Positions 36,067-45,654 of a stretch of 64,000 nt of DNA are shown here, in pieces. The notes under the pieces were generated by a model. That model saw only the letters and a program-made list of their open reading frames with translations. It was not told the DNA's origin and made no database searches. The DNA is from Pirellulales bacterium (lineage in GTDB: Bacteria > Planctomycetota > Planctomycetia > Pirellulales > JAEUIK01). The stretch's first letter is position 1; every line of letters starts with the position of its first letter. Made by a program: the position numbers and the translations under genes. The DNA lies in NCBI GenBank assembly GCA_019694435.1, contig JAIBBZ010000014.1, positions 62,001 through 126,000 of the forward strand, given 5' to 3'.

Positions 36067-36694
36067 ACTCGCCGATCAGGGCCATCAGTTCGGCCAGCAT
36101 CATGCTGGTCGCGCCCCAGATCTGGTGCGACTGCCATTGGTAGTGCGGCGCACGGAATTCCAACCCGCGATGCTTGCGGCGATGGGCCCCCGAGTTGGCC
36201 GGATCGAGCAGGTGGGCCAACGGCACCTCGAGCACCTCGGCCACTTCGTCGGCGTTGGGGGTGAAGTCAGGGCGGCGCTCGAACATCGCCACGTACGGTA
36301 GCACCTGGAAATTGCTGACGAAGAGGTGCAAGGGAGTCAGTGCCCCCAACCGCACGATACCCTGCTCGCGCACGCCCAGCTCTTCGCGCAGCTCGCGGAC
36401 GGCCGCCTCGTAGCTGTCTTCGCCCTCCTCGATCATGCCTCCAGGGAAACTCACCTGATTGGCGTGGTCGATCATCGTCCCGGGACGCAGCATCAAGGGC
36501 AGGTGCCATTGACCTTGGTGCCAGTACAACAGAGCGAGCACGGCCGCGCTGCGGGCATCGGGCGGCGGTGGCGAATAATGTCGTCCAAAGCTCAACTCGG
36601 GCTCGAACAACGATTGCGCGGCCCGGCCCGGCAGCGGCTCGGCGAGCCGCCGGACGAGATATTCGGTCAGGTCCGGTTCGTTCATCAGCGACAT
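36026..36694 (-). CDS. NUDIX hydrolase (CoA pyrophosphatase-like)
   Basis: A 222-residue NUDIX enzyme, which cleaves nucleoside diphosphates linked to another moiety. The Nudix box is complete at residues 86-108, with Gly86, Glu92, Arg100, Glu101, Glu104, Glu105 and Gly107. The preceding DHANQVSFPGG resembles the CoA pyrophosphatase signature (LxxHxGQVSFPGG). ATG 36694 (MSLMNEP) or ATG 36685 (MNEP) can start it. The 3' end overlaps the exported protein gene by 41 bases. The acyl-CoA synthetase gene is directly upstream on the same strand, consistent with CoA metabolism. Confidence 0.88.
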   Translation of the reverse strand: MSLMNEPDLTEYLVRRLAEPLPGRAAQSLFEPELSFGRHYSPPPPDARSAAVLALLYWHQGQWHLPLMLRPGTMIDHANQVSFPGGMIEEGEDSYEAAVRELREELGVREQGIVRLGALTPLHLFVSNFQVLPYVAMFERRPDFTPNADEVAEVLEVPLAHLLDPANSGAHRRKHRGLEFRAPHYQWQSHQIWGATSMMLAELMALIGEFNSATPDLHSARR

Positions 36695-36721
36695 GGCAAG
36701 TGCTACGGCATGGGTTCGATG

Positions 36722-38386
36722 TCAGGTGCCCGCGCGGCGACGCTCGATCTCCAGGTCGCGTAGCAATCGGCGCTTGACCTTGCCGCTTTGCGTCTTGGGT
36801 AATTCGGCGACGAATTCGACGCGTCGGGGATACTTATAGGGTGCGGCCCGCGCCTTCACCCAATCTTGCAACTGTTCGGCCAGCGTGTCCGATGGCGCCG
36901 TCCCAGGTCGCAACACGACGAAAGCTTTGACCACGTCGCCGCGCAGCTCGTCGGGACACGCCACGGCGGCTGCCTCGAGCACGGCCGGATGCTCGGCCAG
37001 GCAGCTCTCGACCTCGAAGGGAGAGATGCGATAGCCGCTGGCCTTGATCAAGTCGTCGGCCCGCCCGCGGAACCAGAACCGGCCCTCGGCATCGCGCACC
37101 AGCACGTCGCCCGAGTAGTACCAGTCGCCGCGAAACACCTCGGCCGTCTGAGCCGGTTTGTTCAAATACTCGCGCATCATGCCCGGATGCGTGCCGCGGC
37201 GTACGCAGAGCACGCCCTCGGTGCCGTCGGGCACTTCGTTTAGATCCTCGTCGAGCACGCGGATTTCGACGCCAGGCGAAGGCCGGCCGCAACTGCCCGG
37301 CACGATCTCGAAGCCCTGCATGGCGTGGCAATAGACCATGCACTCGCTCATCCCGATGCCGTCGAGGGGGCTGAAGCCCAAGTGCTCGCGCACGGCGTGA
37401 AACGTGTCGGGCGGCAGCGGCTCGCCGGCGCTGGTCCCGTGGCGCAGGCTGCTCAGATCGGCCCCGGCCAGGCCCGGATCGTTCACCAGCATGCGATACA
37501 TCGTGGGCGTGCCGACAAAATTGGTCACCCGATACTTGGCGAACAAGCGAAACCAGGCCGCCGGCGAAAATCGCCCGTCGAGCGCGTGATAGAGCACGAC
37601 CGACACTCCGCTCCGCATGGCGTAGAGGAACGTCGACGCGACCGGCAGCAGCCATCCCATTTCGGCAGGGCAGGTCACCACGTCGTCGTCGCGGAAGGCA
37701 TGCCAATAGCGAACGAGCGTTTCGTAGGAAATCGGGTAGCGATGCTCGTGCACCACGCCCTTGGGGTCGCCCGTCGTACCCGACGTGTAGGCGACGAAGG
37801 CCACGTCGTCGTGAGCCGTGTCGGCCGCGGCGAAATCGGGCGCGCCGTCGTGCAGCAATTGATTGAAGTCCAGTTGCCCGGCCTTCAAGGGTTCCCCGGC
37901 GTACGGAACCGCGATCAGGTGCGGCCGCCGCGGCAGATCGCGCATGGCCATTTCAACCTCGCCCGCCAGGCCGGTCGTGGTCACGACCGCGACCACTTCA
38001 GCATCGCGAAGACGATAGGCAATCTCGGCCGCGCGAAACAAGGTGCTCGAAGGAATGAACACGGCGCCCAGCTTCGCCGCACCCAGCGCCGCGATATAGA
38101 ACTCGGGCAGGTTTGGCAGCCGCAGCAGCACGCGCTCGCCGCGCCGCACGCCGAGCGCCGCCAGGGCCAAGGCCCAGCGATTGCTCGCCTCGTCGAGCTG
38201 GGCATAGGTCAGTTGCCGCGCGTCGCCCGCGGAGTTTTCCCAGTACAGGCACACGCGTTCGCCGCGCCCGGCGGCCACGTTGCCCGCCGTCAGGGCGTGA
38301 CCCAGGTTGTAGCGCGGCGGAATCCCGGCCCAGGGGTCGGTCGCGCGCCACAGGCGTTCGTAGTCGTCACGAGTCAGCAGGCTCAT
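36722..38386 (-). CDS. AMP-dependent acyl-CoA synthetase
   Basis: A 554-residue ANL-superfamily ligase: acyl acid + ATP + CoA to acyl-CoA + AMP + PPi. The P-loop is AYTSGTTGDPKGVVHEH (about residues 199-215), followed by YYSGDVLVRDAEGRFWFRGR, the hinge region, and the catalytic lysine in KTQSGKVKRRLLRDL. The sequence around GTPTMYRMLVND and GIGMSECMVYC fits the medium-chain or acetyl-CoA synthetase-like branch. The substrate cannot be fixed. It lies 8 bases after the membrane-protein gene and 27 bases before the NUDIX gene, suggesting one transcript. Confidence 0.9.
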   Translation of the reverse strand: MSLLTRDDYERLWRATDPWAGIPPRYNLGHALTAGNVAAGRGERVCLYWENSAGDARQLTYAQLDEASNRWALALAALGVRRGERVLLRLPNLPEFYIAALGAAKLGAVFIPSSTLFRAAEIAYRLRDAEVVAVVTTTGLAGEVEMAMRDLPRRPHLIAVPYAGEPLKAGQLDFNQLLHDGAPDFAAADTAHDDVAFVAYTSGTTGDPKGVVHEHRYPISYETLVRYWHAFRDDDVVTCPAEMGWLLPVASTFLYAMRSGVSVVLYHALDGRFSPAAWFRLFAKYRVTNFVGTPTMYRMLVNDPGLAGADLSSLRHGTSAGEPLPPDTFHAVREHLGFSPLDGIGMSECMVYCHAMQGFEIVPGSCGRPSPGVEIRVLDEDLNEVPDGTEGVLCVRRGTHPGMMREYLNKPAQTAEVFRGDWYYSGDVLVRDAEGRFWFRGRADDLIKASGYRISPFEVESCLAEHPAVLEAAAVACPDELRGDVVKAFVVLRPGTAPSDTLAEQLQDWVKARAAPYKYPRRVEFVAELPKTQSGKVKRRLLRDLEIERRRAGT

Positions 38387-38394
38387 CGGCAGGG

Positions 38395-39936
38395 TTACTC
38401 GCGCGGCTCGAACAGGTACACGGCATAGCGCTCGTTGCGATAGGCGCAGGGCAAATTAAGTCGCGGCTCGGCGCTCGTCAACAAATGCGTCGCGCGGTAG
38501 TGTACAGCCAGCTTCCGCAGCTCGTCCGGCGTACGCTCGGTCAGCGAGGCTCGCCAGCCGGGCGTCTTGGTGATCATTCCCGGCGGCGCGCCGTACAAGG
38601 CTTGCAGCCGCTGCCACCAGTCGACGATCGATCGCGCATCCTGAGGAGTTTCTTTCCAGTTGGCCACCTCGGCGCGCGACGCATACCACTTGAACGTCTG
38701 GCTCGAGCGCGGCGTCAGGAAACGCGCCGTCGCCGGGGTGTGTTCGCGCGCCCAAATACACGCCGCGCGCCAGGGCTCAGGATACCGCGCCTCTTCGCCG
38801 GGAGGAGCCTTACGCGTGAGCTGGCCGTGGATCGAGACGCCGAAATGTACGCCCACCGCCAGCAGCGCCGCGAGCAAGACCAAGGGCACGCCGCGTCGCA
38901 CGCCGCAGCCCAAGGCCAGCGCCGCGCCGCCGACGCCAACTCCGAGCGGCACAAAGAAATCGGCCGCACGAAACCAATAGTAGCGCAACAGGGCAGCCTT
39001 CCAGTCGGGATGCGCCTGCGTGCCGAAGCTGATCAGCGTACCGACCAGCGCCGCGAACAGCGCGGCGGCCGCGATTCCCTGCAATAGCCGCCAGGCCGGA
39101 TCGCGGCGGAGCAGCGCGGCCTGCGCGACCCACACACCGACCAGCGCCGCGAAACGAGCCCAATTCCCCGGGCCGAACGCCTCGGGCAACAGATGATGCG
39201 GCAGCCGGGCGAACACGTAGATGCGGTGGGCCTCGCGGACGACGTCACTCGACGCGCCACGATTCATCGCGGCCGCCGGCCACACGCCCAACGCTGCGAG
39301 CAGCGCGGCGACAACTAGGCACGCGAGCGTCAGCGAAACAGGTTCCTGCCGCTGCGGCAGCGGGCACAGCACCTGGGCGCAGAGCAACAACAGCGCCGCC
39401 CAGCCGCCGACCAGCGGATGCCAGGCCATGGCAAAACCCAGCGCCAGTACAACGACCGCAAGGCGCCCGCCGATCCAAGCGGCTATGGCCGCCAGCAACG
39501 CCGCATAGGCAAAGCCCTTGGCTTCGCAGCCGCCGATGACCCATTCTCCCGAGACGTTGGCCGCTTGATTTGTGGCGACAAACAGTGCGGCCGCAAGCAG
39601 GGTCCCCCCGCGTCGCAGGCCCATAGCGCGCCCCAGGGCGATCCACCCCAGCGCCATGGCAGACCAGATCACCAGGCGCAGGATCTGCGCCACGGTGGCC
39701 AGGTCGACAAGCTGCGTTAGCCAGCCGGTCGCCATGCAGAACAGCCAATGCGCGTCGGCCGAGTCGAGATACACGTCTCCGGCGGCCCATTGCGGATCCC
39801 AGAAGTGCCGCGCCTTGGCCAGATAGTTGGGCTCGTTCTCTTCCGGCGGAACCAGGCCCGTCGTGGCCACGAAAACCAACACGACGGCGCAGGCCTCGAG
39901 CCAGGCGGCTGCCGGCCAGCGGTTGGTTTCATTCAC
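38395..39936 (-). CDS. polytopic membrane protein (planctomycete DUF6798/GT-C-like)
   Basis: A 513-residue protein with about 10 hydrophobic segments. The first extracytoplasmic loop carries EPNYLAKARHFWDPQWAAGD followed by SADAHWLF, where the acidic residues occupy the position of the GT-C catalytic loop. The C-terminal part has a soluble domain with TPRSSQTFKWYASRAEVANW and a final beta region. Proteins with this loop are familiar from planctomycetes; the function is unproven and I would only infer sugar transfer. It starts at GTG 39936 and overlaps the TPR protein gene by 8 bases. Confidence 0.7.
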   Translation of the reverse strand: MNETNRWPAAAWLEACAVVLVFVATTGLVPPEENEPNYLAKARHFWDPQWAAGDVYLDSADAHWLFCMATGWLTQLVDLATVAQILRLVIWSAMALGWIALGRAMGLRRGGTLLAAALFVATNQAANVSGEWVIGGCEAKGFAYAALLAAIAAWIGGRLAVVVLALGFAMAWHPLVGGWAALLLLCAQVLCPLPQRQEPVSLTLACLVVAALLAALGVWPAAAMNRGASSDVVREAHRIYVFARLPHHLLPEAFGPGNWARFAALVGVWVAQAALLRRDPAWRLLQGIAAAALFAALVGTLISFGTQAHPDWKAALLRYYWFRAADFFVPLGVGVGGAALALGCGVRRGVPLVLLAALLAVGVHFGVSIHGQLTRKAPPGEEARYPEPWRAACIWAREHTPATARFLTPRSSQTFKWYASRAEVANWKETPQDARSIVDWWQRLQALYGAPPGMITKTPGWRASLTERTPDELRKLAVHYRATHLLTSAEPRLNLPCAYRNERYAVYLFEPRE

Positions 39937-41788
39937 CGGACGATGCTCCCGCCAGTGCGCTCAGCCTGGCTTGCACGGCCTGCGAATTCGGATTGATCGT
40001 CAAGGCCTGACGATACTCGGCGAGCGCCTCGGCCTTGCGCCCCAGGCCTTCGTACAGCACCCCGGCGCGATAGTGCGCCTCGAAGAACCGGGGCAACAGC
40101 TTTGCGGCCAACTGGTACTCGGCGACGGCTGCCGCCGGTTCGCCCAATTCGGCCATTGCAAAAGCCAGGTTGAAATGCGTGCGCGGGTCGTTGCGAAACC
40201 TGAGGCTGACGGCGAGCGCTTGGCGATAGGCATCGCGGGCCGCGGCGAAATCGCCGCTCTTGGAATACGAATTCCCCAAGTTGAACCACCCCTGACCATG
40301 ACGGGGATCAACTTCAATCAACCGGCGATAGGCCTCGATCGCCGGCACGAAATCTTGACGGTCGTAGTAGATATTGCCCAGGTTCAGCAGGGCATCGCCA
40401 TATTGCGGCCGCAAGGCAATTGCTTCGCGAAACAACCGCTCGGCCTCGACGGTTTCACCGCGCTCCTGCAGGCAGAACCCCACGTTATTGCGAGCCACGA
40501 AGCTCCGCGGATTGACCGCTTCGAGGACGTGGCGAAACAACGCGACGTCGTCGCGCCAGTAGCCGGTTTGCCGAAAGCTCTGCACGGCCAACAGCGCCAA
40601 AACGAACACCGCCAAGGCGCCTGCAAGCAGCTGCCGGCGCGCGGAGCTCAACAATATCGCCAGCGCGAGCGCCGGCCCCAACATGCCCAGATACAGGTAG
40701 CGATCGGCAACCGTCGAATAGAGCTGAAAGCCGAACGGCACCAGTCCGAGCACCGGCGATACGGCCAAGGCCACGAGCAGCAACGCCAGCCACCAAGCGC
40801 GCCGCTGGCGCGACAGCCCCGCCAGAACGACCGCTCCGACCGGGACGAGCCACGTCCACCAGAGCCAGCCTTGACTCAACACCAGGCGGGGCGAGCGGCC
40901 GTAATCGGCGCCCAGTCCGAGCGGCAGCGCCAGTTTGTAGGCGTAGAACGCCAAGGCGTCGGCGGCAATCAACGGACGAGACCACCCGGGCGCGACGTCG
41001 AGCACGATGTCGTCCTGCTGTTGGTCCTTGTTCACCTGTGTGGCCAGGCCCGCGAGTATCAGCCAGATGGCCAAGACGCCCAGCCCTTGATGCCAGGGGC
41101 GGCGCATGCCGGCCATCTGGATCACCCAAGCGATCGCCGGCAGGGTGACCACGCTAGGTTTCGCGGCCAGTGCCAGGATGTAGAGCAGCGTCGCGATCGT
41201 GCGCTGGACGAGCTGGCGACGTGTGGCCTGCATCTGCGGCTCTTCGTCGAAGTCGATGCTCGCCAGGTAAAGCAACAGCGCCGCAAGCGCCAACGCGCCG
41301 GAAAACACGTCCTTGATGCCGGTGACCCAGGCGACCGGCTCGACCTGCACCGGGTGAATGGCAAACAGCGCCGCCCCAGCGGCCGCCCCCCAGGCGCTGC
41401 CCGAGACGCGCCACGCGAGCAAGAACACCAGCCACGTACAGATGCCGTGGAGCGCCAGGTTGGTCGCATGAAACCAGGCGGGGTTCAAGCCCGTCGGGTT
41501 GGCCTTCGTGATCGGCTCGCCGGCAAAATGGGCAACCACGGCGAGAACGTTGTAGGTGACCGGAATGCGCAGGCCGGCATACGGTTTGCGCCAGAAATAC
41601 AGCAACGAATCGGCACCGAGCGGCCGCAACCGCACATTCTTGGAAACATTGATCTCGTCGTCCCACTTGAGGAATCCGTAGCTCAAGGGGCGGTAGTACA
41701 CCGCGACGACGAGCACGCCAAGCAAGACGGCGCAGCCGCCTGCGATCGCAACGCGGTGCGAAGAATTCAGAGCCGACGATTCTGCCAC
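39929..41788 (-). CDS. GT-C/TMTC-like membrane protein with C-terminal TPR repeats
   Basis: A 619-residue protein. Its N-terminal half has about 9-11 membrane segments, with the first-loop pair FLKWDDEINVSKN (Asp-Asp-Glu) typical of TMTC-type O-mannosyltransferases and HPVQVEPVAWVTGIKDV. The C-terminal third (about residues 440-600) is made of five to six tetratricopeptide repeats, each beginning like ALLNLGNIYYDRQDFVPAI. TPRs bind proteins, so an acceptor-protein glycosylation role is inferred. It starts at GTG 41788 with GAGGAGG just upstream. The 3' end overlaps the next gene by 8 bases. Confidence 0.8.
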   Translation of the reverse strand: MAESSALNSSHRVAIAGGCAVLLGVLVVAVYYRPLSYGFLKWDDEINVSKNVRLRPLGADSLLYFWRKPYAGLRIPVTYNVLAVVAHFAGEPITKANPTGLNPAWFHATNLALHGICTWLVFLLAWRVSGSAWGAAAGAALFAIHPVQVEPVAWVTGIKDVFSGALALAALLLYLASIDFDEEPQMQATRRQLVQRTIATLLYILALAAKPSVVTLPAIAWVIQMAGMRRPWHQGLGVLAIWLILAGLATQVNKDQQQDDIVLDVAPGWSRPLIAADALAFYAYKLALPLGLGADYGRSPRLVLSQGWLWWTWLVPVGAVVLAGLSRQRRAWWLALLLVALAVSPVLGLVPFGFQLYSTVADRYLYLGMLGPALALAILLSSARRQLLAGALAVFVLALLAVQSFRQTGYWRDDVALFRHVLEAVNPRSFVARNNVGFCLQERGETVEAERLFREAIALRPQYGDALLNLGNIYYDRQDFVPAIEAYRRLIEVDPRHGQGWFNLGNSYSKSGDFAAARDAYRQALAVSLRFRNDPRTHFNLAFAMAELGEPAAAVAEYQLAAKLLPRFFEAHYRAGVLYEGLGRKAEALAEYRQALTINPNSQAVQARLSALAGASSGE

Positions 41789-41951
41789 GGGTCCTCCTCG
41801 GTAAAGGAGTCGTTCAGGATACGCAAGAACCGCGCGCGGGGGAACTTGCCAGGCGACGGCCTGGTGGTTGGCGCCCCCTCGGCGACTTGCCGATCGTCGC
41901 GCGGTGGATTATCACTGCCGCCGTCCTGAATGCACTCCCGGCAAGTCCCCC

Positions 41952-43886
41952 ATGGCCCGATCGCGAACCGCTCCTGCCCCTGCGGCTGTTGATCCGCCCG
42001 CTGCCCCGACGGCGAGTTGGTCGTGGCGCGATGTGGGCATCGTGGTCGGCGCGTCGCTCGCGATGCTGTTGCCGTTTCTCACGAAGCCCGTGCACATGGA
42101 CGACCCGCTGTTCGTCTGGTGTGCCCAGCACCTGCAGTCCGATCCGCTGGACTTCTACAACTACCTGATCAACTGGTACGGCCACGAAGAGCTGATGTAC
42201 CAGGTGACGCAGAACCCGCCGCTGGCCTGTTATTGGCTGGCCGCGGCGGGGGCGTTGTTCGGATTTCGCGAAGCGGTCCTGCACGGAGCGATGCTCGTGC
42301 CGGCCGTGTTGGCGGCGATCGGCGCCTATGGGCTGGCCGCGCGGATGTGTGCGCGGCCTCTGCTGGCAACCCTGATCGGGATCATCACGCCGGCCTTTTG
42401 GGTTTCGAGCACGACGCTGATGTGCGATGTGCTGATGCTGGCGCTCTGGACGTGGGCCGCGCTAGCCTGGTTGGTTGCCTGCGACGAGCGGAGACCTGCG
42501 TTGTTCTACGTTGCGGCGTTGTTGATCGCCGCGGCAGCATTGACCAAGTATTACGCCGTTTGCCTGGTCCCCTTGCTGCTGGCCTACAGCCTGGCCCGCG
42601 CGCGGCTCGTGCCCCGCGCAGCCGGCGGACGTCGCCCGGAGCCGCCCGCGCCGCTGCCCTGGCTCCATGTCGGGCTGGCGCTGGCCCTGGCCGTCGCGCC
42701 ACTCGTGGCCTTCGACGTGATCACGCACTGGTGGTACGGCTCGGCGCTGCTCTCGCGGGCAATGTTCTACGCCTCGAGCAAGAGCGCGCAGGACCGCGAG
42801 CCGCTACGGCAGACTTTACTTGGGCTATGCATGCTGGGAGGCTGCCTCGTCGGCGTGCTCGGCTACTTGCACCTGCTCTGGTCGCGCTGGGTCGTCGCCG
42901 GCATCGCCGCGGCAATCGTACTGCTCACGGCGTTGCTGTCAGCGGGATCGGGCCTGCAGGAAATGCTCCTCCCGTCGGCGGCCGGGGCACTCGATGCGCC
43001 GCAGGTCATCGACCTCAAACCCAATACTCTGGTCTTGCATTTTGTCGTGTTCCTGGCCGCCGGCGTGTTGATCGTCGCGCTGGCGGTGCACGAATTCTGG
43101 CAGGACCGCAGCGCCGCGGCCGCGCTGTTGGCGCTGTGGTTGTTAGGCACCTACGCCTTTGCCGGCTTTGTGAATTGGACCACCAACGCCCGCAGCGTGC
43201 TGCCCGCGGCGCCGGTCATGGGCATCCTGATCGCGCGCCAGATCGAACGCCGTGCCGCGCCGCAGCGCCAGCGCGGCGCGGGCCAGGCCCGATCTACGTT
43301 GCCCGCCTGGCAACTCTATGTGCCGTTGGTGCCCGCCGCGTTGGTCGCGCTGGGCGTGGCAGTGGCCGATGATCTGCACGCCCGCTCGGCCAGGAACATG
43401 GTCACCCGGCTCGGCACGAAGTATGCCAACCCGCCGATCCTCTGGTACCAGGGCCACTGGGGTTTCCAGTACTACATGTGGGACTTTCCGGCCAATCCGT
43501 TCGACTTGCGCTATACTCCGCTGCGCACCGGCGATCGAGTCATCATTCCTTCGAACAACACCAACCCGTATGCCGATCCGGCATTCATCCGCTTGCTGGA
43601 ACTCGTCGATACGCAAGACGACGACTATTGCCCTTGGGCCTCGACGATGCACGGACGCGTCTCAGGCTTTTACAGCAGCGCCTGGGGTCCTCTGCCCTAT
43701 TGTTTTGGCGACGTGGGTCCCGAACACTACTGGGTCTATCGCTACCCCGGCGCCCGGACGCTCGTCATCCAGCCGAAGACCACCGCCGATCAACGCCTGC
43801 CGCCCGACTCGCCGGCCTTGCGCAAGCATCAACGGCTCCACGACGGCAAGCCGGTGATTTCACGGTCCGGCGCCGCGCCGAGTTGA
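41952..43886 (+). CDS. GT-C/ArnT-like membrane glycosyltransferase, first of a tandem pair
   Basis: A 644-residue protein with about 12 hydrophobic segments. The catalytic loop MDDPLFVWCAQHLQSDPLDF corresponds to the Asp-containing first loop of PMT/ArnT enzymes. TQNPPLACYWLAA, SSTTLMCDVLMLALW and VNWTTNARSVLPA are shared almost unchanged with the following gene, so the two are paralogues. Late in the protein ILWYQGHWGFQYYMW and IIPSNNTNPYADP form a soluble C-terminal domain. Start ATG 41952 is chosen over 41868 because the protein then begins MARSRTAPAP. Substrates are unknown. Confidence 0.75.
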   Translation: MARSRTAPAPAAVDPPAAPTASWSWRDVGIVVGASLAMLLPFLTKPVHMDDPLFVWCAQHLQSDPLDFYNYLINWYGHEELMYQVTQNPPLACYWLAAAGALFGFREAVLHGAMLVPAVLAAIGAYGLAARMCARPLLATLIGIITPAFWVSSTTLMCDVLMLALWTWAALAWLVACDERRPALFYVAALLIAAAALTKYYAVCLVPLLLAYSLARARLVPRAAGGRRPEPPAPLPWLHVGLALALAVAPLVAFDVITHWWYGSALLSRAMFYASSKSAQDREPLRQTLLGLCMLGGCLVGVLGYLHLLWSRWVVAGIAAAIVLLTALLSAGSGLQEMLLPSAAGALDAPQVIDLKPNTLVLHFVVFLAAGVLIVALAVHEFWQDRSAAAALLALWLLGTYAFAGFVNWTTNARSVLPAAPVMGILIARQIERRAAPQRQRGAGQARSTLPAWQLYVPLVPAALVALGVAVADDLHARSARNMVTRLGTKYANPPILWYQGHWGFQYYMWDFPANPFDLRYTPLRTGDRVIIPSNNTNPYADPAFIRLLELVDTQDDDYCPWASTMHGRVSGFYSSAWGPLPYCFGDVGPEHYWVYRYPGARTLVIQPKTTADQRLPPDSPALRKHQRLHDGKPVISRSGAAPS

Positions 43887-43902
43887 CTGAGGGCCGTCGC
43901 CT

Positions 43903-45654
43903 GTGGCCGAACCTCCTTCCATGGCCGTCGCCGGTACAGCCACCGGTAGCGAAGCGGTGGCGCGGCGCCGCCGGGAGCTGGCGTTTCTGGCCGCCATACA
44001 AGTGCTGCTGCTCGGGGCCTGGCTCGATCGCCCGTTGCACGTCGACGATCCGCTGTTCGTCTGGACTGCGCAGCACCTGCTGCGCGATCCACTCGATTTC
44101 TACGGCTTCGACGTCAACTGGTATGGGCAAGCCGAGCCGATGTACCAGGTCACACAGAACCCGCCCTTGGCGTGCTATTGGCTGGCGGCGTTTGGCGCGT
44201 GCTTCGGCTGGGGCGAACGGGTGCTGCACCTGGCGATGTGGATCCCGGCGTTGGCCGCCACGGCCGGCGCGTATCGACTGGCCGAGCGCTGGTGCCGCAC
44301 GCCGCTCGCGGCAGCGCTCGGCGCGCTGCTCACGCCCGCGATGCTCGTCTCGAGCACGACGCTGATGTGCGACCTACCGCTGTTGGCCCTGTGGACGTGG
44401 GCCATCTATTTCTGGGTCGTCGGGTGCGACACCGGAAGCACCTGGCGGTTGATCCTCGCGGCGCTGTTGGGGGCGCTCGCGTCGCTCACCAAGTACTTCG
44501 GCATTTGCCTGCTGCCGTTGATGCTGGTCTATGCGTGCTGGCCGGCGGCCGAAAAACGGCACCTTGCGAGTCGATCGCTCGCGCTGGCAATGTTCGTCGC
44601 GCCGCTAGTCGTTTACCAGCTAACCACGCGACAGTGGTACGGCGTCGGGCTGCTGAGCGAGGCAGGGCAATACGCGGCCGACTGGTCGGGCCATGCACGC
44701 TCGCTGCCCGCCCAGACGATCGTGGCGCTGGCCATGCTGGGCGGCTGCCTGCCCAGCGCCGCGTTTTTGGCCTGGTTTCTGCTTTCGCGGACGCAGTTGC
44801 TCGCAGCCGCACTAGGATGCCTTGCGGCTGCGCTGGTGGGGGCCATGTTTGCCGGCAGGTTCTGGCCCGATGCGCGGGACCTGCCCCTCGCGCCGGCCCT
44901 CTTGGGCGTTCAGTTGGGGACCTTTGCCGCACTGGGGCTGGGCACGCTCGCACTGGCGCTGGCCGAGTTCCGTGCGAGTCGCGACCGCCAGACGCTGTTG
45001 CTGCTGCTGTGGGTCCTCGGCACCTTCGTCTTCGCCGGATTCGTTAATTGGACCAGCAATGCCCGCAGCTTGTTGCCGCTAGCGCCGGCATTGGGCATTC
45101 TGCTGGCGCGGCGGCTCGAGCGGCGCTCGCTTGCGACGTTACCATGGGCGCCCTGGATCGCCGCGGCCGCGCTCGCGCTGCTGGTGACCTGGGCCGACTA
45201 CGAGCAGGCCAAGTCGGCCCGCACGGCCGCCACGGCGTTGGCCTCGCGGTTCGGGCGCAGCGGCACCCTCTGGTACCAGGGACATTGGGGCTTTCAGTAC
45301 TACCTCGACCGGCGCGGTGCCCGGCACACCGACCGCCACGGCGTGACCATCGCGCGGGGAGACGTCTTGTTCATCCCCACGAATAACACGAACGTCGAGG
45401 CCGGTCTGCCCTTCGACACGACCTTCGAGACGCTGGCGCGCTTCGACGCGCCGGTGGCCCCTGCCGCAGCCGCGATGTGGATGAACGTGTGCGGCTTTTA
45501 CAGCAGCGATTATGGCCCGCTGCCCTATGTCCTAGGCGACGTCGGTCCCGATGCGTATTTTGTCGTCCGCGCGAAAGCAGACTATCGCTTCGAGCTTCCG
45601 GTCCGCGGCGGGCTCAGGCGGGCGGCGACGACGACTCCTCGTCGGTCGCAATGA
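43903..45654 (+). CDS. GT-C/ArnT-like membrane glycosyltransferase, second of a tandem pair
   Basis: A 583-residue protein closely similar to the one 17 bases upstream: HVDDPLFVWTAQHLLRDPLDF, TQNPPLACYWLAAFG, SSTTLMCDLPLLALW, VNWTSNARSLLPL, LWYQGHWGFQYYLDR and FIPTNNTN are all retained. It is about 60 residues shorter, mainly at both ends. The duplication kept the catalytic Asp pair. The start is GTG 43903 or ATG 43921; neither has a strong ribosome-binding site. Its 3' end overlaps the convergent lipoyl-like gene by 41 bases. Confidence 0.75.
   Translation: MAEPPSMAVAGTATGSEAVARRRRELAFLAAIQVLLLGAWLDRPLHVDDPLFVWTAQHLLRDPLDFYGFDVNWYGQAEPMYQVTQNPPLACYWLAAFGACFGWGERVLHLAMWIPALAATAGAYRLAERWCRTPLAAALGALLTPAMLVSSTTLMCDLPLLALWTWAIYFWVVGCDTGSTWRLILAALLGALASLTKYFGICLLPLMLVYACWPAAEKRHLASRSLALAMFVAPLVVYQLTTRQWYGVGLLSEAGQYAADWSGHARSLPAQTIVALAMLGGCLPSAAFLAWFLLSRTQLLAAALGCLAAALVGAMFAGRFWPDARDLPLAPALLGVQLGTFAALGLGTLALALAEFRASRDRQTLLLLLWVLGTFVFAGFVNWTSNARSLLPLAPALGILLARRLERRSLATLPWAPWIAAAALALLVTWADYEQAKSARTAATALASRFGRSGTLWYQGHWGFQYYLDRRGARHTDRHGVTIARGDVLFIPTNNTNVEAGLPFDTTFETLARFDAPVAPAAAAMWMNVCGFYSSDYGPLPYVLGDVGPDAYFVVRAKADYRFELPVRGGLRRAATTTPRRSQ

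Noticed and set aside
39827-41929. 700-residue plus-strand open frame opposite the TPR and DUF6798-like genes
   Set aside because: It is an artefact of high GC codon use: the antisense strand carries clear membrane and TPR proteins, and the translated frame has no domain pattern.
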